Assembly (NCBI GenBank): GCA_041688815.1
Contig: JBDNHK010000045.1
Location: forward strand, 1 to 21,120
Length of the DNA stretch: 21,120 nucleotides
Reading direction: 5' to 3'
Source of the DNA: Rhabdothermincola_A sp041688815
GTDB lineage: Bacteria > Actinomycetota > Acidimicrobiia > Acidimicrobiales > Acidimicrobilacustridaceae
Shown here: positions 7,000-14,755 of the stretch, piece by piece
How the letters are laid out: every line of letters begins with the position of its first letter
Numbering within the stretch: the stretch's first letter is position 1
Position numbers and translations under genes: made by a program
The notes under the pieces: generated by a model
The model's input: the letters and a program-made list of their open reading frames with translations, nothing else
The model's database searches: none
Told to the model about the DNA's origin: nothing

Positions 7000-7086
7000 T
7001 TACTTGCCGGTGACGGCGTCCTTGACCGCGGCGCCGGCGTCCTTCACCTTCTCGCCCACGTCCTTGGCCGCGGCCAACACAGGCAT
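7000..7086 (-). CDS. Mini-ORF encoding a charged amphipathic helix, 28 residues
   Basis: Between vapB and the LLM gene the minus strand encodes MPVLAAAKDVGEKVKDAG followed by AAVKDAVTGK and TAA. Almost every codon ends in G or C, as in the real genes here, and the alternating Ala/Lys/Asp/Val pattern predicts one amphipathic helix. It resembles the repeat-like helices of CsbD, LEA-like or Rv0909-type small proteins, but is too short to assign. An in-frame TTG at 7119 would give 39 residues. No clear Shine-Dalgarno site precedes either start. It could be a genuine microprotein or the tail of a lost gene. The rest of 6938-7180 holds only the control elements listed separately. Confidence 0.4.
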   Translation of the reverse strand: MPVLAAAKDVGEKVKDAGAAVKDAVTGK

Positions 7087-7123
7087 TGCCGCGACATCCC
7101 CCAGCCGCGTTCGAAGCAAAGTC

Positions 7124-7146
7124 CCCGGGGGGCGACGACCCCCGGG
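7124..7146. repeat. GC-rich 8-bp stem hairpin upstream of the LLM gene
   Basis: CCCGGGGG (7124-7131) pairs with CCCCCGGG (7139-7146) around a 7-nt loop. It lies just upstream of the presumed LLM promoter and after the divergent mini-ORF's possible TTG start. It may be a terminator for leftward transcripts or a regulator site; there is no T-run and no stronger evidence. Confidence 0.3.
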
Positions 7147-7164
7147 ACGGCGCGGGTAGGGGTG

Positions 7165-7175
7165 GAACTAAGTTC
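7165..7175 (+). promoter_or_regulatory. Palindrome overlapping the putative leaderless promoter of the LLM gene
   Basis: GAACTAAGTTC is a perfect 5-bp dyad around a central A. It contains TAAGTT (7169-7174), a TANNNT -10 box ending six bases before ATG 7181, so the mRNA would start at or very near the ATG. There is no Shine-Dalgarno site, which agrees. A repressor on the palindrome would block the promoter. The GAAC...GTTC half-sites resemble those of TetR-type regulators such as KstR, though the spacing differs. Confidence 0.45.
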
Positions 7176-7180
7176 AACGG

Positions 7181-8092
7181 ATGATCACGATTCCTGACGG
7201 CACCCTCGCCTACGGCACCCAACTTGCCATCCAGTCCCAGAGCTCGCTCTACGTCGCCGACTGGGAACGCGACGCCGGCCCCGCCGAGCTGGCCCAGATC
7301 GCTCGCGCCGCCGATGCCGCCGGCTTCTTCTACGTGGCCGTGTGCGACCACATCGCCATCCCGCGCGACAAGGCCGACGCCATGGGTCTGTGGTGGCAGG
7401 ACACCTTCACCACCCTCGGCTTCCTGGCCGCCCAGACCGAGCGCACCGCGCTGCTCAGCCACGTGTTCGTGCTGGCCTACCGCCACGCCCTGGTGGCGGC
7501 CAAGGCCTACGAGACCCTCGACTTCCTCTCGGGCGGTCGGGCCATCGCCGGCATCGGCGCCGGTCACGTCGAGGCCGAGTTCGACACCCTCGGCGTGTCG
7601 TTCGCCGACCGCGGCCGGATCACCGACGAGCGTCTGCCCTGGCTGGCCGACGCCCTCACCCACACCTACGTCGGCGACATGGGCGCCTGCCCCCGACCGG
7701 TGCAGACCCCCCGGCCGCCGATCTGGATCGGCGGGTCGGCCAAGCCGGCGCTGCGCCGCGCCGCCCGCTACGAGGGCTGGCTGCCCCAGGGCCCGGCCAC
7801 CGACGAGAGCATCGCCTACATCCGCGAGCAGCGAGAGGCCACCGGCAAGAGCGACGAGCCCTTCGCCTTCGGCCACGTGCTCATCCCCTTCCTCCATGTT
7901 GTCGAGGGAGCCGAGGTCCGCGAGGGCGACATCTCCGGTCCGCCCGAGCAGATCGCCGAGGCCATCGCCGCCAACACCCCGGCCGGCGTGAACCAGCTCC
8001 AGGTCCGCTTCCGGGCCACCTCCGCCACCCACATGGCCGACCAGCTCCGCGCCTTCGGCGAGACCATCGCCCCCCTCCTGTCCGTGCAGTAG
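7181..8092 (+). CDS. LLM-class (luciferase-like) F420-dependent-type oxidoreductase
   Basis: A 303-residue TIM-barrel flavin/F420 oxidoreductase of the luciferase-like family. Recognisable segments are the N-terminal LAQIARAADAAGFFYVAVCDHIAIP, the barrel core AYRHALVAAKAYETLDFLSGGRAIAGIGAGH near residues 105-130, TPRPPIWIGGSAKPALRRAARYEGWLP near 180, and a C-terminal PEQIAEAIAA helix. In actinobacteria these proteins usually use coenzyme F420 to oxidise alcohols or reduce activated double bonds; some use FMN for monooxygenation. The sequence alone does not separate the two. Length is typical. ATG 7181 fits the family start and follows a -10 box directly. It is transcribed alone, 299 bp before the next operon, and runs in the same direction. 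Confidence 0.93.
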   Translation: MITIPDGTLAYGTQLAIQSQSSLYVADWERDAGPAELAQIARAADAAGFFYVAVCDHIAIPRDKADAMGLWWQDTFTTLGFLAAQTERTALLSHVFVLAYRHALVAAKAYETLDFLSGGRAIAGIGAGHVEAEFDTLGVSFADRGRITDERLPWLADALTHTYVGDMGACPRPVQTPRPPIWIGGSAKPALRRAARYEGWLPQGPATDESIAYIREQREATGKSDEPFAFGHVLIPFLHVVEGAEVREGDISGPPEQIAEAIAANTPAGVNQLQVRFRATSATHMADQLRAFGETIAPLLSVQ

Positions 8093-8391
8093 ACCCGCCG
8101 GCGAGAGCCGACCGCCGCCCGGGCCCATCAGGCCCTCGATGCCGATGGAGTCGTGCAGAGTCGCGGCGCGCGGGGTACGACGGTCGCCGAATCCAACCGA
8201 CGATCGTCATCCTGTTCGTCCGCAGCCGCGAGGACGGCGGACGCGCCGCGCCGGAGGAGCTCCAAGCGGTTCGTGCCTTCACGGTCACCCGGCCTCGTTG
8301 CGGCCCCGGTCCGACCGTTTAGGCCCGTCTGACGGTTCGTCAGATCGGGTCTAACGTGGCGACGCTCACAGGCCACACGAGGGGGACGCAC
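8093..8391. other. Intergenic region without a supported gene
   Basis: About 300 bp between the LLM gene and the next operon. The first part holds a weak GGGCC-CATCA-GGCCC hairpin (about 8120-8134) that may end the LLM transcript. The middle (about 8195-8321) has a plus-strand frame reading PTIVILFVRSREDGGRAAPEEL and an overlapping minus-strand frame. Neither shows the extreme third-position GC of the real genes and neither has a start signal, so I call no gene. A decayed gene fragment is possible. The right end holds the promoter and operator described separately. Confidence 0.5.
8328..8355 (+). promoter_or_regulatory. Strong dyad operator and promoter of the DABB/epimerase/SDR operon
   Basis: TCTGACG-GTT-CGTCAGA (8328-8344) is a perfect 7-bp dyad, extended outward by CCCG and CGGG with one bulged base. 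TCTAAC (8350-8355) is a plausible -10 box, and TCTGAC (8328-8333), inside the dyad, is in the -35 position with a 16-bp spacer. A repressor bound here would cover the -35 region. The predicted transcript begins near 8362, about 30 nt before the GTG start, leaving room for the GAGGGGG Shine-Dalgarno at 8379-8385. Confidence 0.6.
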
Positions 8392-9201
8392 GTGTCAGCA
8401 GCGCCGGAGAAGGACTACCCGATCAAGGTCGGGACCTTCCTGTTCACCATGGTCGAGCCGCACCCCGACCACGAGGTGCCCTACAACCGCTGGTACGAGC
8501 ACGACCACTTCTACTCGGGGTGCCTGGTCGGCCCGAACGTGTTCGCCGGCGACCGGTTCGTGGCCACCCGCCGCCTGAAGGACCTCCGCTCCACCGCCGA
8601 GAACGACGTCACCCCCGACCCGCTCACCGGGTCGTACGTGGCCGTCTACTGGTGGCTCGAGGGCACCGACGACGAGACCAACCGCTGGAACGTCGACAAC
8701 GTCAACCAGCTCCACACCCAGGGCCGCATGTACGCGGAGCGCGACCACATCCACACGCTGCTCTACTCGATGCGTTGGAACGTGCAGAAGGACCCAACGG
8801 GTTGCACCATCGATCTGGCCCTCGACCACAACTACCCCGGCCTGGTGGTCGTGGCCGGCGACGTGGCCGAGGGCCACACCCACGACGAGGTCGACGCCTG
8901 GTTCCAGAACACCTGGATCCCCGACGCCATGGCCCAGCCGTGGGGCCCCGAACTGGTGGGCAGCGGCACCACCATCCCCCTCGCCGACGACGCCCCCGCC
9001 GATGTGGTGCGGCCCAAAGCCGGGCCCAACCGCTTCCTGCAGCTGCACTTCCTCGACCACGACCCCGCCGAGGGCTGGGACGACGGCTACGCCCGCATCG
9101 GCGAGCAGATCGAAGCCAGCGGCCTGGCCCACCACGTGTGGACCGGCCCGTGGCAACAGACCAACTTCGGCACCGACGACTTCACGGGAGACCTCCGATG
9201 A
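8392..9201 (+). CDS. Two-domain DABB/EthD-like protein of unknown function
   Basis: A 269-residue soluble protein. The first half has FTMVEPHPDHEVPYNRWYEHDHF (read in two parts around residues 18-40). The N-x-W-Y-x-x-D-H core is typical of EthD-type dimeric alpha/beta-barrel (DABB) proteins. The second half repeats the strand-helix pattern (YPGLVVVAGDVAEG, then DEVDAWFQNTWIPDAM) and ends with LQLHFLDHDPAEGW. A tandem DABB fold is likely. DABB proteins include monooxygenases, cyclases and dehydratases as well as non-catalytic helpers, so the reaction is open. Start GTG 8392 follows GAGGGGG by six bases; an upstream GTG at 8356 lies in the promoter region. It heads a four-gene operon and overlaps the next gene by ATGA. 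Confidence 0.82.
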   Translation: MSAAPEKDYPIKVGTFLFTMVEPHPDHEVPYNRWYEHDHFYSGCLVGPNVFAGDRFVATRRLKDLRSTAENDVTPDPLTGSYVAVYWWLEGTDDETNRWNVDNVNQLHTQGRMYAERDHIHTLLYSMRWNVQKDPTGCTIDLALDHNYPGLVVVAGDVAEGHTHDEVDAWFQNTWIPDAMAQPWGPELVGSGTTIPLADDAPADVVRPKAGPNRFLQLHFLDHDPAEGWDDGYARIGEQIEASGLAHHVWTGPWQQTNFGTDDFTGDLR

Positions 9202-10127
9202 CCACCCCCGAGCCCCTCACCGGCCAGAAGATTCTCCTCACCGGGGTCACCGGCCAGGTGGCCGGGCCCCTGTCACGCCGCCTCGTCGCCGCCGGTAACA
9301 CCGTGTACGGCACGTCACGCTTCGCCCACCCGACGGCCAAGGACAAGGTCGCCGCCGACGGGGTGATCCCCGTGACCATCGACCTCGAGACCCAGGACCT
9401 CGACGACATCCCCGACGGGCTCGACTACGTGTTGCACATGGCGGTGTCGAAGGACCAGGACTTCGACAAGGCGCTGGCCACCAACGCCGAGGGTGTGGCC
9501 CATCTCATCGAGAAGGTCGCCGGCGTGAAGGCGTTCCTGCACTGCTCGTCGTGCGCCGTCTACGAACCCAACGGCCAGGTGCCCCACCAGGAGACCGACC
9601 CACTGGGCGACAACCACCGGGCCATGGGCTTCCTGCCCACGTACTCGATCTCGAAGATCGCGGCCGAGTCGTCGGCCAAGTACGCGGCCAAACGCTTCGG
9701 AGTACCCACGGTCATCGCCCGCCTCGACGTGCCCTACGGTCCCACCCACGGGTGGATGTCGTTCCAGGTGCAGATGGCCCAGCACCGCATGAAGATCGGC
9801 GTGAGCGCCGACGGCCCCAACACCCACTGCCTCCTGCACGACGACGACCTGTTGACGTCGCTGCCCTACCTGCTCGCCGCGGCGGCCGTGCCCGCCACCA
9901 CCTACAACTGGTGCAACCCCGAGATCGTGAGCATCGAGGAGTGGTGCGCCGAACTGAACCGGCTCACCGGTGTGGAGTTCGACCTCGAGGAGACCACGGC
10001 CACCATCCCGCCGAACCCGGTCGACTCGTCCAAGCTGCTGGCCCTGGGCTGGGAGCCCCAGGTGAGCTGGCGCGACGGGTTCCGCCAGCTGGTGGAGACC
10101 ACCTATCCCGACCTGTTGAAGGTCTGA
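9198..10127 (+). CDS. NAD-dependent epimerase/dehydratase-family (extended SDR) protein 1
   Basis: A 309-residue extended SDR. The dinucleotide motif is TGVTGQVA (residues 15-22), the serine motif is CSSCAVYEP, and the active-site Tyr and Lys are in PTYSISKIAAE (YxxxK). The late part (VSIEEWCAELNRLTGVEF...) matches the substrate-binding C-domain of sugar-epimerase or 3-beta-HSD-like members. It would bind NAD(P) and act on a ketone or alcohol; sugar versus steroid-like substrate cannot be told apart here. ATG 9198 overlaps the upstream stop (ATGA) and has GGGAG at 9186-9190. The next gene is its clear paralog, so a duplication and perhaps a heterodimer or two successive steps are likely. Confidence 0.9.
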   Translation: MTTPEPLTGQKILLTGVTGQVAGPLSRRLVAAGNTVYGTSRFAHPTAKDKVAADGVIPVTIDLETQDLDDIPDGLDYVLHMAVSKDQDFDKALATNAEGVAHLIEKVAGVKAFLHCSSCAVYEPNGQVPHQETDPLGDNHRAMGFLPTYSISKIAAESSAKYAAKRFGVPTVIARLDVPYGPTHGWMSFQVQMAQHRMKIGVSADGPNTHCLLHDDDLLTSLPYLLAAAAVPATTYNWCNPEIVSIEEWCAELNRLTGVEFDLEETTATIPPNPVDSSKLLALGWEPQVSWRDGFRQLVETTYPDLLKV

Positions 10128-10131
10128 GCTC

Positions 10132-11058
10132 GTGGCCACGCTCTCGGGTGAGAAGATCCTGGTCACCGGGCCCGCCGGGCAGATCGCCTTCCCGCTGGCC
10201 GAACACCTGGCCCGCGACAACGAGGTGTGGGGCATCGCCCGGTTCTCCGAGGAGCGCTCGGAACAGCGCTGCCTCGACGCCGGGGTGCACACCCTGAAGC
10301 TCGACCTCGGCGACGGCGACCTGTCGGCGCTGCCCGACGACTTCACCTACGTGCTGCACCTGGCCGCCTTCCAGGGTGGCGGGTGGGACTACGACCAGGC
10401 CTTCGCGGTGAACGCCGAGGGCACAGGCCTGCTGTTGCAGCACTGCCGATCGGCCAAGGCGGCGCTGGTGATGAGCACCCACTCGGTGTACCGGCCGCCC
10501 TTCGACGGCGACCCGCACCACGTGTTCGCCGAGACCGACCCGCTCGGCGAGGTGAACGCCAGGCACGCGCCCACGTACTCGATGTCGAAGATCGCCCAGG
10601 AGGCGGTGGCTCGCACCTGCGCCAAGCTCTTCGACCTGCCCGTCACCATCGCCCGCATGAATGCCTCCTACGGCACCAACGGTGGCCTGCCCACCCAGCA
10701 CCTCGACGCCCTGCTGGCCGGCGGGCCGGTCACCACCCGTTGGGACCCGTGCCTGTACATGCCCATCCACCAGGACGACATCAACACCCAGGCGGCGGCG
10801 TTGCTCGACGCGGCGTCGGTGCCGGCCACCATCGTGAACTGGGCCGGCGACGAACCGGTGAGCGTGCAGGAGTACTGCGCCTACATCGGCGAGCTGGGCG
10901 GGTTCGAAGCCGTGGTCGACGTGGTCGAGCAGCCCGGCACCCTTCGGGGGTCGGTCACCGACAACACCCGCCGCGCCTCGTTCACCGGCCCCTGCCAGGT
11001 CACGTGGCGGGAGGGCCTGAGGCGGGTCTACGAGGACCGCACCGGGGCCGACTCGTGA
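10132..11058 (+). CDS. NAD-dependent epimerase/dehydratase-family (extended SDR) protein 2
   Basis: A 308-residue paralog of the preceding protein, similar along the whole length (KILVTGPAGQIAFPL versus KILLTGVTGQVAGPL; PTYSMSKIAQE versus PTYSISKIAAE; both with a WREG/WRDG motif near the end). The cofactor motif is TGPAGQIA (13-20), the serine region is MSTHSVYRP and the catalytic pair is YSMSK. It probably binds NAD(P). GTG 10132 starts four bases after the upstream stop, so coupling is expected; AAGG at 10119-10122 is a weak ribosome site. The gene ends in a GTGA overlap with the following SDR. Two adjacent paralogs with intact active sites suggest different substrates or stereochemistry. 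Confidence 0.9.
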   Translation: MATLSGEKILVTGPAGQIAFPLAEHLARDNEVWGIARFSEERSEQRCLDAGVHTLKLDLGDGDLSALPDDFTYVLHLAAFQGGGWDYDQAFAVNAEGTGLLLQHCRSAKAALVMSTHSVYRPPFDGDPHHVFAETDPLGEVNARHAPTYSMSKIAQEAVARTCAKLFDLPVTIARMNASYGTNGGLPTQHLDALLAGGPVTTRWDPCLYMPIHQDDINTQAAALLDAASVPATIVNWAGDEPVSVQEYCAYIGELGGFEAVVDVVEQPGTLRGSVTDNTRRASFTGPCQVTWREGLRRVYEDRTGADS

Positions 11059-11876
11059 CCGGCGGGGGCTGGCCCGGCACCGACCAGCGGGTGTTGCTCA
11101 CCGGCGCCTCGTCGGGTATCGGCGCGGCCACCGCGGTGGAGCTCGCCAAGGTGGGGGCGGTGGTGTGTCTGGTGGCCCGCCGCCAAGACCGCCTGGCCGA
11201 CGTGCTCACCGAAGTGCGGGTGCACTCCCCTGCCTCGCAACAGTTGGTGGCCGACCTGGCCGACCTCGACGGGTTGGAGGCGGTGGCGGCCGAGGCCACT
11301 GCGCTGCTGGGCGGCCGTGTGGACGCGTTGATCAACAACGCCGGCGTGCCCAAGCGCCGCAGCGTGGTGGCCATGACCCCCGCCGACGTCGAGGGCGTCA
11401 TGGCCATGAACTACTTCTCGCCGGTGCGCCTCACCCTGGCCGTGCTGCCGGCCATGGTGGAGCGCGGCACCGGGCACGTGCTCAACGTGTCGTCGATGGG
11501 CGTGCACATGGCCGCGTTCAGGGTGGGCGCCTACTCGGCGTCGAAGGCGGCACTCGAGATGTTCAGCGAGTCGCTGCACGTGGAGCTGGCCCACACCGGC
11601 GTGCGGGTGCATCTGTTCGTGCCCGGCACCACCACCACCGAGTTCTCCACGCCGAAGGAGGGCAACGACGCCCCCTTCCCCACCGACCCGCGCACCGCCG
11701 CGTCGGCCGACGAGGTGGGCGCCGCGCTGGTGGCGGCATTGAGCGACGAGCGCTTCCTCACCTTCGCCACGGCGCGCGATCAGGCCACCGCCGAGGCGAA
11801 GAACGCCGACCCCAATGCTTTCCTGGCCAACCTTCGCCCCGTCTTCGCCTCGATGACCACCCCGCCCCCCAGCTGA
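11055..11876 (+). CDS. Short-chain dehydrogenase/reductase (SDR)
   Basis: A 273-residue classical SDR with a complete active site: TGASSGIG (16-23), NNAG (94-97), Asn119, Ser147 (NVSSMG), Tyr160 and Lys164 (YSASK). The long, variable C-terminal part (TTTTEFSTPKEGND) and lack of the DGG ending place it among DltE/SDR-c-like oxidoreductases rather than FabG. It would be NADP- or NAD-dependent; an Arg pair after the second strand (LVARRQD) favours NADP. It is the last gene of the operon; GTG 11055 overlaps the previous stop by four bases. The stop lies 30 bp before the large hairpin that separates it from the convergent operon. Confidence 0.93.
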   Translation: MTGGGWPGTDQRVLLTGASSGIGAATAVELAKVGAVVCLVARRQDRLADVLTEVRVHSPASQQLVADLADLDGLEAVAAEATALLGGRVDALINNAGVPKRRSVVAMTPADVEGVMAMNYFSPVRLTLAVLPAMVERGTGHVLNVSSMGVHMAAFRVGAYSASKAALEMFSESLHVELAHTGVRVHLFVPGTTTTEFSTPKEGNDAPFPTDPRTAASADEVGAALVAALSDERFLTFATARDQATAEAKNADPNAFLANLRPVFASMTTPPPS

Positions 11877-11906
11877 GCCCCGCTGCACCCGACCGAACCT
11901 CCCGCA

Positions 11907-11988
11907 GCATCCCTCTTCTGCCGAACCTGTCTACGAACACTGCCCTATCGGGCAGTGTCGTTAGACAGGTTCGGCAGAAGAGGGATGC
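11907..11988. repeat. 82-bp near-perfect inverted repeat (hairpin element or bidirectional terminator)
   Basis: Two 39-base arms (11907-11945 and 11950-11988) pair around a TATC loop. The outer 27 base pairs and inner 9 are perfect; three central positions mismatch, or equivalently one A is bulged on each side. The arm begins GCATCCCTCTTCTGCCGAAC and ends ACTGCCC. It lies between convergent operons and can terminate both, but it is far longer than needed for that. The right arm also supplies the last eight codons and the stop of the minus-strand SDR, which suggests that it arrived as a mobile hairpin (MITE- or REP-like). No second copy is visible in this window. Confidence 0.9.
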
Positions 11989-12824
11989 GGGGTGGCCGGT
12001 TGCCCCCCCGTGGGGGTGCGCGAGCCGAGTTCCCAGCGGGCGGGCCAGTCGTTGGTGCGTAGAGCGGCGTCGGTGCCGCCGTCGCAGAAGATGATCGAGC
12101 CGCAGAAGAACGTGGACTCGGGGCCCACCAGGAACGCCAGCAACGCCGCGATCTCCTCGGGCCGACCGGCGCGCCCGAGGGCGATGGTGTCTTTGAACAT
12201 GGCCAACTGCTCGGCCAGCGCCGGGTCGCTGTTGCCCTCGTCGATCATGGGGGTGGCGATCATGCCCGGGGCGATGGCATTCAGGCGGATGCCGGCGCCG
12301 GCCCAGTGGGGCGAGACGGCCGAACGGCGCACCCAGCGAGCCACGGCCAACTTCGTGGCGGCGTAGGAGATGATCGAATCAGTGGTGTCGGCGATCTCAC
12401 GAGCGGCTGATTCATCGCCGGCCAGCAGCGCCTCGACCAGCTTCAGGGAGTAGCCGGGGGCGGTGGTGGTGGAGTTGGAACTGATGGCCACCGCCGACGG
12501 GTTGGCCGTGCTGGCCGCCAGTAGGGGCCGCAGACCTTCCATCAGCACGACGGTGCCGAAGTAGTTGACCGACGCCAGGAGCGACGCCGGGCGACCAGGG
12601 AAACCGGCGGCGCCGGCACAGGTGATGAGACCGTCGAGTACACCGCCGCTGGCCTCGGTGACGGCGGCGATGGCCGCCGTCCGCCCGTCGGCCGACCCGA
12701 GGTCGGCTTCGATCTCGGCGCCCTTCAGGTCGACCCCGAGGACGATGTGGCCGTCGGCCCGCAGGCGGGCGGTGGTGGCCGCCCCGATACCTGATCCGGA
12801 TCCCGTGACGACGACGGTTCTCAT
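11961..12824 (-). CDS. 3-alpha-hydroxysteroid dehydrogenase/carbonyl reductase-like SDR
   Basis: A 287-residue SDR with TGSGSGIG (7-14), Ser116, Tyr154 and Lys158 (YAATK), and FCDGGTDAALRTNDWP near the end. About 37 residues separate Ser and Tyr, far more than in most SDRs. This matches Comamonas testosteroni 3-alpha-HSD/carbonyl reductase, whose triad is Ser114-Tyr155-Lys159. Likely role: NAD(P)-dependent interconversion of a 3-hydroxy and 3-keto group on a steroid or similar molecule. Family members end near DWP; here about 23 extra polar residues follow, the last eight encoded inside the 82-bp hairpin. ATG 12824 starts one base after the stop of the upstream membrane-protein gene and has a GGAG site. 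It is the last gene of the liv operon. Confidence 0.88.
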   Translation of the reverse strand: MRTVVVTGSGSGIGAATTARLRADGHIVLGVDLKGAEIEADLGSADGRTAAIAAVTEASGGVLDGLITCAGAAGFPGRPASLLASVNYFGTVVLMEGLRPLLAASTANPSAVAISSNSTTTAPGYSLKLVEALLAGDESAAREIADTTDSIISYAATKLAVARWVRRSAVSPHWAGAGIRLNAIAPGMIATPMIDEGNSDPALAEQLAMFKDTIALGRAGRPEEIAALLAFLVGPESTFFCGSIIFCDGGTDAALRTNDWPARWELGSRTPTGGQPATPHPSSAEPV

Positions 12825-12825
12825 G

Positions 12826-13268
12826 TCAGCTCCGTTGCTCGAGTGCCTGCACCATACGCTCGGTGTTGGCCTGGCCCTCGTAGAGCTGGCGCAGCAGCCA
12901 CATGCGCAGGAAGTTGGCGATGGCGAAGCGCAGGAAGATGCCGAGACCGAGCAAGGTGAGCGCCACGAACCCGACGGCCAGGATCAACGTGGACTGGATG
13001 TCGCGCGCGTCGGACAAGTTTCGGCTGGACACGTAGCAGAAGAAGGCCCCGCCGACACCGACGAGCATCACCACCAGCCCGAGCACGCCGTACACGCGCT
13101 CACGGGTGGCGTTACCCGTCTTGAGCTTCATCTCGGCCACCTCGCTCTTGAACTGGTCGACCCGCGGCGCGGCGTCAGTGGCCAGAGGGGCGGAAGTGGC
13201 CGGCGCAACATCGGTGGCCGGAGTGGCGGAAGTGACAGGGGTGGTGGTTTCCATGGGTGTAATTGACC

Positions 13269-13272
<4 letters not shown>
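12826..13272 (-). CDS. Two-helix membrane protein of unknown function
   Basis: A 148-residue protein I do not recognise. The first 36 residues are a Thr/Ala/Pro-rich disordered tail. A charged helix (VDQFKSEVAEMKLKTGNATRE, in parts) follows. Two hydrophobic segments at about residues 61-81 (VYGVLGLVVMLVGVGGAFFCY) and 96-118 probably span the membrane, and the rest is an amphipathic C-terminal helix (LLRQLYEGQANTERMVQALEQ). The GTG at 13272 overlaps the LivF stop by four bases and is preferred for coupling; an in-frame ATG at 13254 is an alternative. Its place between LivF and the 3-alpha-HSD-like SDR suggests a role beside the transporter, perhaps as an accessory subunit. That is context only. 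Confidence 0.75.

Positions 13273-14741
<1,469 letters not shown>

Positions 14742-14755
<14 letters not shown>

Noticed and set aside
8128..8391. 87-codon minus-strand and overlapping plus-strand frames in the LLM-to-operon gap
   Set aside because: Neither has the strong third-position GC of neighbouring genes, a start signal or a recognisable domain.
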